A stretch of 64,000 nucleotides of DNA, taken from positions 248,001 through 312,000 of the forward strand of contig JANSYA010000002.1 of NCBI GenBank assembly GCA_024742665.1, written 5' to 3'. Origin of the DNA: a bacterium. GTDB taxonomy: Bacteria; Spirochaetota; Leptospiria; Leptospirales; Leptonemataceae. Under the pieces are notes generated by a model. That model ran no database searches. It was not told the origin of the DNA and saw only the letters and a list, made by a program, of their open reading frames with translations. Each line of letters begins with the position of its first letter. Position 1 is the stretch's first letter. The position numbers were made by a program, and so were the translations under genes. Below, piece after piece: positions 8,258-16,465 of the stretch.

Positions 8258-9670
8258 CTATTTTCGGAGCCGAACGAGCAGTTGTTGAATCTCTGCGCCC
8301 AGGGCCTGCCCCTGATATTCCTGACTCAGGCTTTCCAGGGCCCGCAGACTCTCTTTCGAGCCGATGCGAGCCAGAGCCAGGGTCGCCGCGCTCCGCACTT
8401 CATAAGACTCATCGGTCCGCCGAATCGTTTCAATTAGAGCGCTGTTGGCCCGATTATCGCCCAGATTTCCCAGAGCCCCGGCCGATTCCATGCGAACCGC
8501 CTCGGCTTCGTCTTCCTGAACGGCCCGGGCCAGACTGAACACACCGGAACGATCCTTCAGATAGCCCAGAGCCAGGGCCGCCTTCTGGCGCACAGACGGA
8601 TCCTCGTCGCCTTCGAGCAGCGTGCGCAGACCGCTGCCGCCGCCGCTGTTTTCGAGCAGCATTAAAAGACGCATGGCCTGCAGCTTCAGCTCCCGGCGAT
8701 CTTCCTGCGCGAGCTGGCGCGAAATAAAACGGGCCGCCCGGCGATCGTTCAAACTCTCGACCGCGTCCAGCGCGAATTTACGTACGAGGGGCACGCCGTC
8801 TGAAACGCCCCGGTGAATCACGCTGAGATGCCGGAGCCAGCGACGCTCGGCGATGACTTCGATGATACGACCGCGCACTTCCGGATCGCGCTCGCCTGTA
8901 TATCGCCGCGCCAGGTGGTGACTGCGTTCGGCGCCGTTGGGTTGTTCCGCGAGGGCCTGGACCGCGTAGATGCGCACGGACTTGCTTGGATCAGCAAGCG
9001 CGTCGCTCAGAAAGGTCCACAGACGTTTGTCGCCGAAATAGCGGATGCCTTCCAGACCATAAATACGAAAGACGGCCCGCTCGGACTGCATCAATCGCAC
9101 GAGCACCGGAATCAACATATCGTTCGAAAGCTTCGCCGTGCCGCCGAAGGCCGCCAGCCGCACGCTGCTCTGGGGATGTTTCGCCAGACGATTCAGAGCG
9201 TGAATCAACCGGCCCTCCTCCCAGCGCATCGTCAGCTTGATGCATTCGAGCACGACCTGGTCGTTCGCTTCCGGCGTCATATAGCGATCGAGGATAACGT
9301 GCCAGTTCGGCAAATAGCGCTCCAGTTCGTCGCCGTAGGCGTGAAAGACCCGCAGCACTGCCTTATGATCTTCAATGTCTTCGCTTTGAAAGAGATAAGC
9401 GGCGGCGGCCGGCAACAGCTGGTGCTGTTTGTTCTGATAAATGTACCAGATGGCGCGACGACGGGATTCCCCGCCGCGATCCAGATCGGCCTGGATGCGC
9501 TGGAGCTGAAGTTCTTGCTGAGTGAGGACGGCGCTCTCCTGAGCGATGGCTGCGGATCTCGGAACGAAAACGGTCGCCAGCATCGCGCAGAGCAGCAGTG
9601 TCCGCGCCGGGACACAGGCAGCTTGATGAATCAGACGGTTTTTCGGCGGCCTCTTAAAGCTCTTTCTCAT
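8258..9670 (-). CDS. Exported HEAT-repeat protein
   Basis: Starting from the ATG at 9670 (an upstream ATG at 9742 is in frame but would lengthen the overlap with the TPR gene) the product has 470 residues. An N-terminal basic stretch and hydrophobic segment ending in SAAIAQES look like a signal peptide. The rest is a chain of about 30-residue helical pairs with recurring LAxxDPSVRxxAAxALGxLKD patterns, typical of HEAT or PBS-type repeats (for example LADPSKSVRIYAVQALAE, DPSVRQKAALALGYLKD). Such solenoids act as protein scaffolds. It overlaps the end of the TPR gene by 17 bases, so the two solenoid proteins are coupled and may work together in the periplasm. Confidence 0.82.
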   Translation of the reverse strand: MRKSFKRPPKNRLIHQAACVPARTLLLCAMLATVFVPRSAAIAQESAVLTQQELQLQRIQADLDRGGESRRRAIWYIYQNKQHQLLPAAAAYLFQSEDIEDHKAVLRVFHAYGDELERYLPNWHVILDRYMTPEANDQVVLECIKLTMRWEEGRLIHALNRLAKHPQSSVRLAAFGGTAKLSNDMLIPVLVRLMQSERAVFRIYGLEGIRYFGDKRLWTFLSDALADPSKSVRIYAVQALAEQPNGAERSHHLARRYTGERDPEVRGRIIEVIAERRWLRHLSVIHRGVSDGVPLVRKFALDAVESLNDRRAARFISRQLAQEDRRELKLQAMRLLMLLENSGGGSGLRTLLEGDEDPSVRQKAALALGYLKDRSGVFSLARAVQEDEAEAVRMESAGALGNLGDNRANSALIETIRRTDESYEVRSAATLALARIGSKESLRALESLSQEYQGQALGAEIQQLLVRLRK

Positions 9671-11846
9671 AGGCGTTCGCGGCGGCGCGCTGGTTGCGAT
9701 AGGCGTCGGAGTTTCCCGGATCGAGGCGCACGGCCTGTTCAAAACTCGCGAGCGCCCGGCGATACTCGCTGCCCTGCATGTACGCCAGCCCCAAAAGATT
9801 GTGCGCTTTTGATGCGTCGCGGGCGTCGATATCCGAACGAGTCACCGCCTTCAATATCTCGACCGCCTTTTCGCGGTCCACCATCGAATTGCTTTTCATC
9901 AGAATATAGGCCTGCAGCATGCGGGCTTCCTGATCGGCGGGATCCATGCGAACCGCCTTGTTGATATTCGAACGGGCTTCGGAAAGCCGGCCGCTGTCGC
10001 CGGACTCGGCAAAGGCCGCGGCGATCTGTAAAAAAGCCCGCTTACGCATCGCTTCGTCGGCGGCGGCCGAGGCGGCGACGGCTTCGAACGAAGCGACGGC
10101 GTTTTCGTAGTCTTTCAGGGCCATATAGGTCAGGCCGACTTCCAGATCGAGCTCCGGATCCGAAACGACCGCCGGCTGCACCCGGTTGCGTTCGCGCACC
10201 CGATTGTACTGCAAGAGCGCCAGATCGTGGGCGCCCTCTTTGCGATAGGCCGCCGCGATCGCCAGACGGATTTCGCGCTCTTCGTCGCGACCCAGGCGAA
10301 TTCCAGCGCTCGCGTCCGCGGCATCGTCCGCAAGCGCGCCTTCGCTTGCGTTATTTCTCGCGTCTCTTAAAGCTTTCTTCCAGTTCTCGATGGCGAGGTC
10401 CCGGCGGCCGGCGCGATCGTAAACCTGCCCGAGAATAAAATAGGTCCGGGCGTTGCGCGGGTTGATGCCCGCCGCGCGTTCGAGCACGTCGATGGCGTCG
10501 TTATGGCGTTCCATCTCGGAGTATACGACCGCGAGTTTCAGATACGCGTCTTCGGTATTAACATCGCCCGGGGTAATATTAACGATTTTCGCATATGCCC
10601 GCGCCGCGTTGACCAGATCGTTTTCAGCGTGATAGAGATCGCCGAGTTGAAACAGAGTATCGATGTCGTCCGGCCGCAGATAGAGGCCCTTCTCCAGCGC
10701 GCGGATGGCCAGGGCCGGCTGCCGGAGGTCGTCGCTGACAAAGGCCCGCGCGAGGGCCCGGTAAACGTCGGCTTCGTTCGTGCCCGCGTCGAGCGCCCGG
10801 CGAAATTCGTCGAGGGCCTGCCCGCCGCGGTTCATCCGCAGATAGATCACGCCCAGATTGTAACGATATTTGCCGTTGTCCGGCGCGAGCTGCACGGCGC
10901 TGCGCAGGGCGTCCGCCGCCATTTCCAGATTGCCCTGGCGAAAATAGATCTGGCCCATGTGAGCGTGAGCCTGCACCGCGATCCCCACGCGATTGCCGCC
11001 GACCGCACTGCGGGCCGCCCGGGCCGCTTTCGAGAAATTCAGCAGAGCCTCTTCGTACTTTTCCTGCCGCAGGAGCGACAGAGCCATGTTGTATAACAGG
11101 AGCGGATCGTCGGGGGAATCCGAAAGACCTTCGCGATACGAATCGATCGCGCCGTCGACGTCCTGACTTTCGTTGAGAATATTTCCGAGAATCAATGCGA
11201 CGTTGCGGTCGCCGGGCGCGAGCCGGCGGGCCTGCTGTGCGAATTGCCGCGCGTCCGCGTGATTGCCCAGACGACGCTCGACCACCGCCATATTCACCAG
11301 GGCGCCTACGGACTCGGGGTTGTACTTCAGCGCCCGAATAAACTGACGCTTGGCTTCGCTGTAGCGCTCGCTTTCCAATGCCATCACGCCCAGGAAGATG
11401 GCCGCGATCGACTTTTCGTTGTCCGGAGCGGCCGCGGTGATAAACTGTTCGAAGGCGCGGCGTGCGGCGTCGCGCTCGAAGTTTCGATACAGAGCGATGG
11501 CCCGCGCGAGTTCGGGGCTGACGTTTTCGGACGGCAGATAATACGAATCTTCCAGGCGCTCGCCGACGCGCTGGAAATCCTTCGAGTCGCCGGATTTCTG
11601 ACCGCCAGAGCCGTAGACGCTGTAATAGTACCAGAGACCGCCGCCGGTCAACAGCGCGAGCAGGAGCACTCCGCCGAGCACGAACCAGCGAAAACGCATA
11701 CGACGCGCGTGCCGCGGGTCCGGATCGTCGATAAAGACCGCGTCGCCCTGAGCGTCGCGCAAACGAGAGCCGACCGGTCTCCCGGCGTCTTCCGGAGTTT
11801 CGCCCTGTTCCAGGTGAAACCGATTCTTTTTAGAATGCTCGCTCAT
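9654..11846 (-). CDS. Membrane-anchored TPR-repeat protein
   Basis: The 730-residue protein has a cytoplasmic basic N-terminus, one membrane helix at about residues 50-73 (FVLGGVLLLALLTGGGLWYY) and a long C-terminal array of tetratricopeptide repeats, recognisable by repeated A-x3-Y/F-x2-A and LxLxPxN/D elements (for example ALKYNPESVGALVNMAVVER, AVRLDPGNSDAYRN). The repeats would lie outside the cytoplasmic membrane. The start ATG overlaps the nusB stop (ATGA), and the stop overlaps the HEAT gene. Such proteins normally assemble envelope complexes; the partner is unknown, with the adjacent HEAT protein the obvious candidate. Confidence 0.88.
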   Translation of the reverse strand: MSEHSKKNRFHLEQGETPEDAGRPVGSRLRDAQGDAVFIDDPDPRHARRMRFRWFVLGGVLLLALLTGGGLWYYYSVYGSGGQKSGDSKDFQRVGERLEDSYYLPSENVSPELARAIALYRNFERDAARRAFEQFITAAAPDNEKSIAAIFLGVMALESERYSEAKRQFIRALKYNPESVGALVNMAVVERRLGNHADARQFAQQARRLAPGDRNVALILGNILNESQDVDGAIDSYREGLSDSPDDPLLLYNMALSLLRQEKYEEALLNFSKAARAARSAVGGNRVGIAVQAHAHMGQIYFRQGNLEMAADALRSAVQLAPDNGKYRYNLGVIYLRMNRGGQALDEFRRALDAGTNEADVYRALARAFVSDDLRQPALAIRALEKGLYLRPDDIDTLFQLGDLYHAENDLVNAARAYAKIVNITPGDVNTEDAYLKLAVVYSEMERHNDAIDVLERAAGINPRNARTYFILGQVYDRAGRRDLAIENWKKALRDARNNASEGALADDAADASAGIRLGRDEEREIRLAIAAAYRKEGAHDLALLQYNRVRERNRVQPAVVSDPELDLEVGLTYMALKDYENAVASFEAVAASAAADEAMRKRAFLQIAAAFAESGDSGRLSEARSNINKAVRMDPADQEARMLQAYILMKSNSMVDREKAVEILKAVTRSDIDARDASKAHNLLGLAYMQGSEYRRALASFEQAVRLDPGNSDAYRNQRAAANAYEKEL

Positions 11847-12295
11847 TCCTCTGCCTGGCTTTTGCCATCTTTAATTTGCGCGCCGAGGATGCCGTTGATG
11901 AAAGGCACCGATTCTTCGCCGTCGTACTTCCGGGTCAAATTCAATAGGTCGTCGATGATAATGCCGGCCTCGGTTTCGCCGCGGTCGAGCTCCACGAAGC
12001 CGATGCGCAGAATCGATCGGTTGATGCTGGAGATGGACCGAATGTCCTTGCTTGCGAATTTAGAAATACGTTCGTTCAGATCCGTGAATCTGCGCATCAC
12101 CTCTTCAATCAAGGCGACACAGTACAGCCGGCGATCTTCCTGCATGACTTCATTCAGCCAGCCGAACTGCAGCGCCTCGCCCATCGGCTTATCGACGACC
12201 TCCACCTGGTACAGGGCCTGGAGGGCCACCTCCCGGGCGTGAGAGAAGGGGTGCTTTTGCACGCCGGATTTCTTATGTCCCCTGCTTTTGCTCAT
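11843..12295 (-). CDS. nusB: Transcription antitermination factor NusB
   Basis: A 150-residue all-helical protein with the NusB signature: HAREVALQALYQVEV near the N-terminus, YCVALIEEVMRRFTDLNERIS in the middle and INRSILRIGFVELDRGETEAGIIIDDLLNLTRKYDGEESVPFINGILG at the C-terminus, where family members carry the conserved (D/E)..KFV(N)GVL. NusB binds boxA RNA with NusE (S10) to keep rRNA transcription processive. The ribH-nusB order found here is common in bacteria. A basic 15-residue N-terminal tail (SKSRGHKKSG) is longer than in E. coli. Confidence 0.95.
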   Translation of the reverse strand: MSKSRGHKKSGVQKHPFSHAREVALQALYQVEVVDKPMGEALQFGWLNEVMQEDRRLYCVALIEEVMRRFTDLNERISKFASKDIRSISSINRSILRIGFVELDRGETEAGIIIDDLLNLTRKYDGEESVPFINGILGAQIKDGKSQAEE

Positions 12296-12309
12296 TTGTA
12301 CAGTAGAAA

Positions 12310-12325
12310 ATTATCGGCCGATAAT
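12310..12325. repeat. Perfect 16-bp palindrome between ribH and nusB
   Basis: ATTATCGGCCGATAAT is fully self-complementary and lies 15 bases before the nusB start on the minus strand, where it is followed by TTTTC. It could be an operator for a dimeric regulator or, as RNA, a short hairpin at the ribH-nusB junction. It is too short in T-run and stem to be a confident terminator. Confidence 0.45.
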
Positions 12326-12336
12326 ACTAAGGCCTG

Positions 12337-12353
12337 ACAGTCGCCCGGACTGT
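12337..12353. repeat. Inverted repeat ACAGTC-N5-GACTGT
   Basis: Six-base arms (12337-12342 and 12348-12353) flank GCCCG in the ribH-nusB gap, next to the 16-bp palindrome. Together the two elements may form a structured junction that partly uncouples nusB from ribH. No T-run follows on either strand, so it is not a classical terminator. Confidence 0.35.
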
Positions 12354-12391
12354 GGGCTATCGACGAGGCGCTCCCGACCGCCGGTGAATTC

Positions 12392-12856
12392 TCAGCTCAG
12401 GTGCTGATATAGATTGACCATCTCGATCGCGGTGGCCGCCGCTTCGTATCCTTTGTTGCCGGCCTTGGTTCCGGCCCGCTCGATCGCCTGCTCAATGTTT
12501 TCCGTTGTAATCACGCCGAAGATCACCGGCACGCCCGTATCGTAGGCCGCCTGAGCGATCAGGCGGGCGGCCGTCCCCGCCACGTAGTCGAAGTGGGCGG
12601 TCGCTCCGCGAATGACGCAGCCGAGACACACGACGGCGTCGTAGCGGCCAGACGCGGCCAGCTTTTTCGCCGCCGCGCCGATTTCATAGGCGCCGGGAAT
12701 GCGAATCACCTGCACGTCTTCGGCGGCGACGCCGTGATCTTCGAATGCGCCCTGCGCTCCGTCGAGCAGCCGATTCACAATAAAGTCGTTCCACTGCGTA
12801 ACGAGCACTGCGTGACGCTGACCCGCTCCATTCTTTCCACCGCGTATTTCTTTCAT
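12392..12856 (-). CDS. ribH: 6,7-dimethyl-8-ribityllumazine synthase
   Basis: The 154-residue product catalyses the penultimate step of riboflavin synthesis, joining 5-amino-6-ribitylaminouracil with 3,4-dihydroxy-2-butanone 4-phosphate, in a large icosahedral or pentameric shell. Seen motifs: WNDFIVNRLLDGA, the substrate loop IPGAYEIGAAAKKLA, GCVIRGATAHFDYVAGTAARL (family GxVIRGxTxHFDYV) with the catalytic histidine in HFDYV, and FGVITTENIEQAIERAGTKAGNKG. Length is normal for the family. No other riboflavin gene is in the window. It lies 52 bases after the VKOR-DsbA gene and 96 bases before nusB. Confidence 0.96.
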   Translation of the reverse strand: MKEIRGGKNGAGQRHAVLVTQWNDFIVNRLLDGAQGAFEDHGVAAEDVQVIRIPGAYEIGAAAKKLAASGRYDAVVCLGCVIRGATAHFDYVAGTAARLIAQAAYDTGVPVIFGVITTENIEQAIERAGTKAGNKGYEAAATAIEMVNLYQHLS

Positions 12857-12908
12857 ATTCGATAACGACTCAATCGTCTGCTTCCGTAATCCGCTGCGCG
12901 CCTGGAGT

Positions 12909-14249
12909 TCAGGGTTGCGGCGTGCCGCGACGCAGCTGAAAATCCTGGATGGCGGCGTCGCCTTCCTTTTCGATCACCAGGGCGTCCATCACACCCAGGA
13001 AAAACTCAGGCCGCGGCGTGCCGGGCGGTAAGACATGACCTTCCAGCACGAGTGTCGGCGTGGACTGCACGTTGATCGCTTCTGCTTCGTTGATATCGCG
13101 CAGCAGCTTGCGCTGGGTCGCCGCGCTGCCCATGCAGTTCACCATCGCCGACCAGTTGCCCCCGAGGGTTTCGTTCAGGCGGCGCAGCTGATCGGGCGAA
13201 ATCGCGATGCGGCTGTTCTGGAATTGAAACACCCCATGATAAAAATCGCCGAAGATGTTTTGCGGGGCGCAGAGCGCGGCCTGCGAGCCGTTGCATGAAA
13301 ATCCGCCGCCGTCGCGCCCCACCAGCGGATTGCAGGTGCTATCGAGCGGAAAGTGGCGATAGTAAACTTTGATCCGGCCGGGCCAGCGCTGTTGCGCGGT
13401 GCGAATCAGCTCGTGGGCGTGCAGGCAGTGGGGGCAGCGAAAGTCCGCCCACTTGTGCAGAATAATAAATGCAGAGTCTTCGCCTTCGTAGTTCGTAAGG
13501 CCCGCGGTGGAAATGGGGCGCTGATTAAAAGCGCGCAGTTCGCGCAGCAGTTGCTCGCGGCGCTCCGGACTCGCAAGCTGGTTGTGAATCGTTTGATCGA
13601 CAGAGCCGCCGTGATTGTGACCCGCGTGTTCGTCGCCGCCGGCGAATCCCGGCAGAGCGATGACCGTCAGCAGCGTAATCGATAGCGCGCCGACCGGAGC
13701 CCACCAGCCCCCTTTGAGGCCCGCCAGCAAATCGCCGAGACCGGCCGCGCCTTCGCTTTGATTCGCTCGATAGTAGAGAAAACCCGCGACCGCCAGAATC
13801 CCAGCCTGGCACAGATAAGTATAAAGACAGAACAAGCACGGAACTTCCAGCACGGTAAAATTCACGTAGGCCAGAAAGAGATCGAAAACGAAACCGAATA
13901 CCACGGCCGCCACCAGCAAAGTCAGCAGACCGCCGCTCTGTTTTGCGTCGTCGCCGGCGGAACGAGCGCGCGCAATCAGTCCACCGAAGAGCAGCGCAAT
14001 CATCGCATAATAAAATACGCCCAGCCAGGCGATGTGAATCCCGGCGAATTTCGAGTGCTCGCTTTTGCCGAGTTCCGCGCAGCCGTCGACGTCGCCAATC
14101 AAACAGCCGGTGCCGCCGGTACAGAGGCCCTCGTGCTTGCAGGCCAGGGCGATGCTCAAACCGAGCGCCAGCACGGCCAGGGCCAGCCCCAGGAAAGGCA
14201 GGAATCGGATCAGCCCGGAGTTGGAAATCTGCGAATTTGTGTTGCTCAT
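12909..14249 (-). CDS. VKOR-DsbA fusion, disulfide-bond forming membrane protein
   Basis: From the ATG at 14249 the protein has 446 residues. Residues 12-160 form a vitamin K epoxide reductase domain with four or five membrane helices, loop cysteines C49 and C57, and the CXXC redox pair CLFC at 138-141. After another helix (about 180-200) and a His-rich linker comes a thioredoxin-fold DsbA/DsbG-like domain with CPHC at 272-275 in WADFRCPHCLHAHELI and the cis-proline near STPTLVLEGH. The enzyme would oxidise periplasmic thiols and pass electrons to quinone, replacing DsbA plus DsbB. The frame stays open upstream of the chosen start, but that part has no sensible signal sequence. Confidence 0.9.
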   Translation of the reverse strand: MSNTNSQISNSGLIRFLPFLGLALAVLALGLSIALACKHEGLCTGGTGCLIGDVDGCAELGKSEHSKFAGIHIAWLGVFYYAMIALLFGGLIARARSAGDDAKQSGGLLTLLVAAVVFGFVFDLFLAYVNFTVLEVPCLFCLYTYLCQAGILAVAGFLYYRANQSEGAAGLGDLLAGLKGGWWAPVGALSITLLTVIALPGFAGGDEHAGHNHGGSVDQTIHNQLASPERREQLLRELRAFNQRPISTAGLTNYEGEDSAFIILHKWADFRCPHCLHAHELIRTAQQRWPGRIKVYYRHFPLDSTCNPLVGRDGGGFSCNGSQAALCAPQNIFGDFYHGVFQFQNSRIAISPDQLRRLNETLGGNWSAMVNCMGSAATQRKLLRDINEAEAINVQSTPTLVLEGHVLPPGTPRPEFFLGVMDALVIEKEGDAAIQDFQLRRGTPQP

Positions 14250-14275
14250 GCGAAAGGTACCGAGTACTGGGTGGC

Positions 14276-14290
14276 GGCCCCAGGGGGGCC
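14276..14290. repeat. GC-rich inverted repeat GGCCCC-AGG-GGGGCC
   Basis: Six-base perfect arms with a three-base centre, 27 bases upstream of the VKOR-DsbA start on the minus strand. As RNA it would be a stable hairpin in the 5' leader; as DNA it could be an operator. No further evidence separates the two. Confidence 0.35.
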
Positions 14291-14394
14291 CGTCAATCAA
14301 TTTAGACTCATAGAGTCCGCACAGCGACTGCGCTCGACCTGGATTCTTGCTTGTCACGTAGAGCTGACTGCGGGTTCTATTCCGTCTCACTCTT

Positions 14395-14958
14395 ATGCAA
14401 GCATCCCCGGCTTTCCGCCCCACTTTCTCCGCAAACGCTATCGCCCCCGGCCGACGTCCCACCCGGGACGCTCTGGATTTTGGCGATCGGCGCCGCCGGG
14501 CGCAGATCCGCCTGCTGCTCGGGCTTGCCGTCTGCTGCGCTCTGGCGACAGGATTCGCGGCCTGCAAAAAGAAGCCCGAACCCGTGCCCCTCGAAGTCAT
14601 GCAGCGCTACCAGGCCCAGGCCGATCGCCTGTGTCGGGCCGTTGTGAAGTGTATCAAAGAAGACACCGCCCGGCGACTGGCGGACCAGCCCCAGCGAAGA
14701 GACATGGTGCTCGCCCGCATGGGCCAGGATCTGTGCGTGAAAAATCAGTATCAGCTGATCGGCAGCCTGAGCACCGAACCGCTCGGAGCGAAACCGGCCG
14801 ACTACGACGATCAGCTCTACGAACGCTACGGTCGCTGCGTGGCCGCAATCGAAGCGGCGCAGGACTGCGAAACGCGCCGCGAACGATACTTTCAACATCC
14901 TGAATGCGCCGGTCTGCGTTCCGAAGAACCGGGTAGCCCGCCCGCCGCGGACCCTTGA
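14395..14958 (+). CDS. Cys-containing lipoprotein
   Basis: The 187-residue product has an unusually long basic N-terminus, then a hydrophobic stretch (LLLGLAVCCALATGFAAC) with a lipobox-like FAAC ending at C57 followed by KKKPEP, typical of a lipid-anchored protein. The true start may be a downstream non-ATG codon, which would shorten the leader. The mature part holds C-x5-C (LCRAVVKC) and four more cysteines, echoing the first cysteine pair of the Cys-rich proteins at 38205 and 39038, so a distant relationship is possible. Surface or periplasmic location is likely; function unknown. Confidence 0.65.
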   Translation: MQASPAFRPTFSANAIAPGRRPTRDALDFGDRRRRAQIRLLLGLAVCCALATGFAACKKKPEPVPLEVMQRYQAQADRLCRAVVKCIKEDTARRLADQPQRRDMVLARMGQDLCVKNQYQLIGSLSTEPLGAKPADYDDQLYERYGRCVAAIEAAQDCETRRERYFQHPECAGLRSEEPGSPPAADP

Positions 14959-14992
14959 GGCCTGCCTTCGGCAGACCAGGGCTGAGAATCTT

Positions 14993-16075
14993 TTGAAAGA
15001 CGTTCAATACATCGATCAATTCACGGCGGGCTTCGCGTCCGGCGACGCGATTTCCAGCGAAGCCTTGATTCTACAGGACTTTTTACGTCGCCTGGGATAC
15101 GAATCGAATATTTACAGCCAGCATTTTCAGGAACAGGACGGCGGCCTTGTCCGACACTTTCGCGGCTATCATCGCAAGAAAAAAGCAATCCTGATCTATC
15201 ACCATTCGTTTCATTCGGATTTTCTACACGATATCGATCACTATCCCGCGCGCAAGATATTGATTCATCACAACACAACGCCGCCGGAATTCGTAGAACG
15301 CTACAATCGCCAGATTTCCGATCAGCTGACCGCGACGCGCACCCGCCTGAAATCCCTGGCCCACCACTTCGAAATCGCGCTGGCCGACTCGGCGTTTAAC
15401 GCGAAAGACCTGCGGGAGATGGGTTTTCAGAACGTGGACGTAATGCCTGTCGCTCTGGACTTCAGCAGCTGGGAAAGCCTGCCGGACGCGGCCCATTTGG
15501 ATTTTCTAAACGACGGCCGCAAAAATATTCTGTTCGTCGGGCGAGTCTTCCCGAACAAAAAGCATCAGGATTTAATCAAGGCCTATTATTTTCTCAAGCG
15601 CATCGTGCCGGAATCGCGGCTGATTATGGTCGGGACCTTTCACCCGGGCGTGCGCGGCTACACCGCCGAACTCTTCAATCTAACCCGCGAACTGGGCCTG
15701 GAAAACGACGTGCTTTTCACCGGGATGGTCAGCCAGGGCGAGATCCAGACGTACTATCGCAAAGCCGATCTCTTTTTATCAATGAGCGAGCACGAAGGCT
15801 TTTTCGTGCCGCTCGTGGAATGCATGTACTTCGACGTGCCGGTGCTGGCCTACGCTTCTTCCGTCATTCCCGAGACCCTGGGAGACTGCGGAGTGCTCTT
15901 CGGCGACAAGGACTATCCTCGCGTCGCCGAAATGATGGCCCGCATTCTGGAGGAACCCGGGCTGCACCGGGCGATTGTCGATCAGCAGCGCGAGCGACTG
16001 CCCGCCTTTGAGCTCAGTCGCACGTTGACGGCTTTCTCCCGCGCGCTGGAACAGATGGGCATCATCCACCCCTGA
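14993..16075 (+). CDS. GT4-family glycosyltransferase
   Basis: A 360-residue GT-B enzyme starting with TTG at 14993. The N-terminal half contains HNTTPPEF and the acceptor-side helices. The C-terminal half has the donor-binding features of GT4: ILFVGRVFPNKKHQDLIKAYYFLK, LIMVGTFHPG, LGLENDVLFTGMVSQGEIQTYYRKADLFLSMSEHEGFFVPLVECMYFDVPVLAYASSVIPE, with the E-x7-E region at EHEGFFVPLVE. It probably transfers a sugar from a nucleotide donor during lipopolysaccharide or other surface glycan synthesis. No other glycan genes are adjacent, so the acceptor is unknown. Confidence 0.9.
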   Translation: MKDVQYIDQFTAGFASGDAISSEALILQDFLRRLGYESNIYSQHFQEQDGGLVRHFRGYHRKKKAILIYHHSFHSDFLHDIDHYPARKILIHHNTTPPEFVERYNRQISDQLTATRTRLKSLAHHFEIALADSAFNAKDLREMGFQNVDVMPVALDFSSWESLPDAAHLDFLNDGRKNILFVGRVFPNKKHQDLIKAYYFLKRIVPESRLIMVGTFHPGVRGYTAELFNLTRELGLENDVLFTGMVSQGEIQTYYRKADLFLSMSEHEGFFVPLVECMYFDVPVLAYASSVIPETLGDCGVLFGDKDYPRVAEMMARILEEPGLHRAIVDQQRERLPAFELSRTLTAFSRALEQMGIIHP

Positions 16076-16465
16076 TATCCTCCAGCGTGCCTGCCTCGGG
16101 CGATGGGGCGCTGGCCCTGAGCGGGCAAAGAGCCTAAAAATTAAGCATGTGCCTGCTTTGCGAACGCAGCTCATCTCCCGCCGGAGTTTCATTTGCTGAT
16201 TTACGGACCAATCTGTCAAAACTTCAGCATGTTCAAAAGATACCATTCGCCGGATTTATCTAATTCCAGGCACTCTGCTCCATCTTTCGATAGTTTTTTG
16301 TGAGTAATCCATCACCTGGCCCGCACCTTGCTTACAGATTCCTGAAATTGCACTCTTTTCTTGGGTGGTCGCCGAATCAAGCGCCGCGAGCGGTCTCGTT
16401 CGCCGGAGATTCAGGCACCCTGCAAGAATTGCTTACAATCGAAAGAGATGGAAGGAGTACTAAGT
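16076..16465. other. Intergenic region carrying the amt promoter
   Basis: This 390-bp stretch between the glycosyltransferase and amt is more AT-rich than its surroundings. It holds the sigma-54 promoter at 16317-16332 and the amt leader of roughly 120 bases. I found no TGCACC-type NtrC palindrome, no TGTC-N8-GACA site and no convincing terminator for the upstream gene. A frame open through the end of the region joins amt but has no protein-like features. Confidence 0.6.
16317..16332 (+). promoter_or_regulatory. Sigma-54 (-24/-12) promoter of amt-glnK
   Basis: TGGCCCGCACCTTGCT matches the RpoN consensus TGGCACG-N4-TTGCW with one change, and the invariant GG (16318-16319) and GC (16330-16331) are separated by exactly 10 bases. 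Transcription would start near 16343, giving a leader of about 120 bases before the amt ATG. Sigma-54 control of ammonium transporter operons under nitrogen limitation is well known, including in Leptospira. Confidence 0.85.

Noticed and set aside
8813..9964. Plus-strand open frame of 383 codons
   Set aside because: Shadow of the HEAT and TPR genes, no recognisable fold.
13758..14903. Long plus-strand open frame (381 codons) opposite the VKOR-DsbA gene
   Set aside because: It is antisense to a clear membrane enzyme and overlaps the lipoprotein-like gene in another phase; composition is Gln/Arg/Ala-rich without domains.
16076..16465. Search for a tRNA or small RNA in the amt upstream region
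   Set aside because: No cloverleaf or conserved small-RNA pattern found; only promoter signals.
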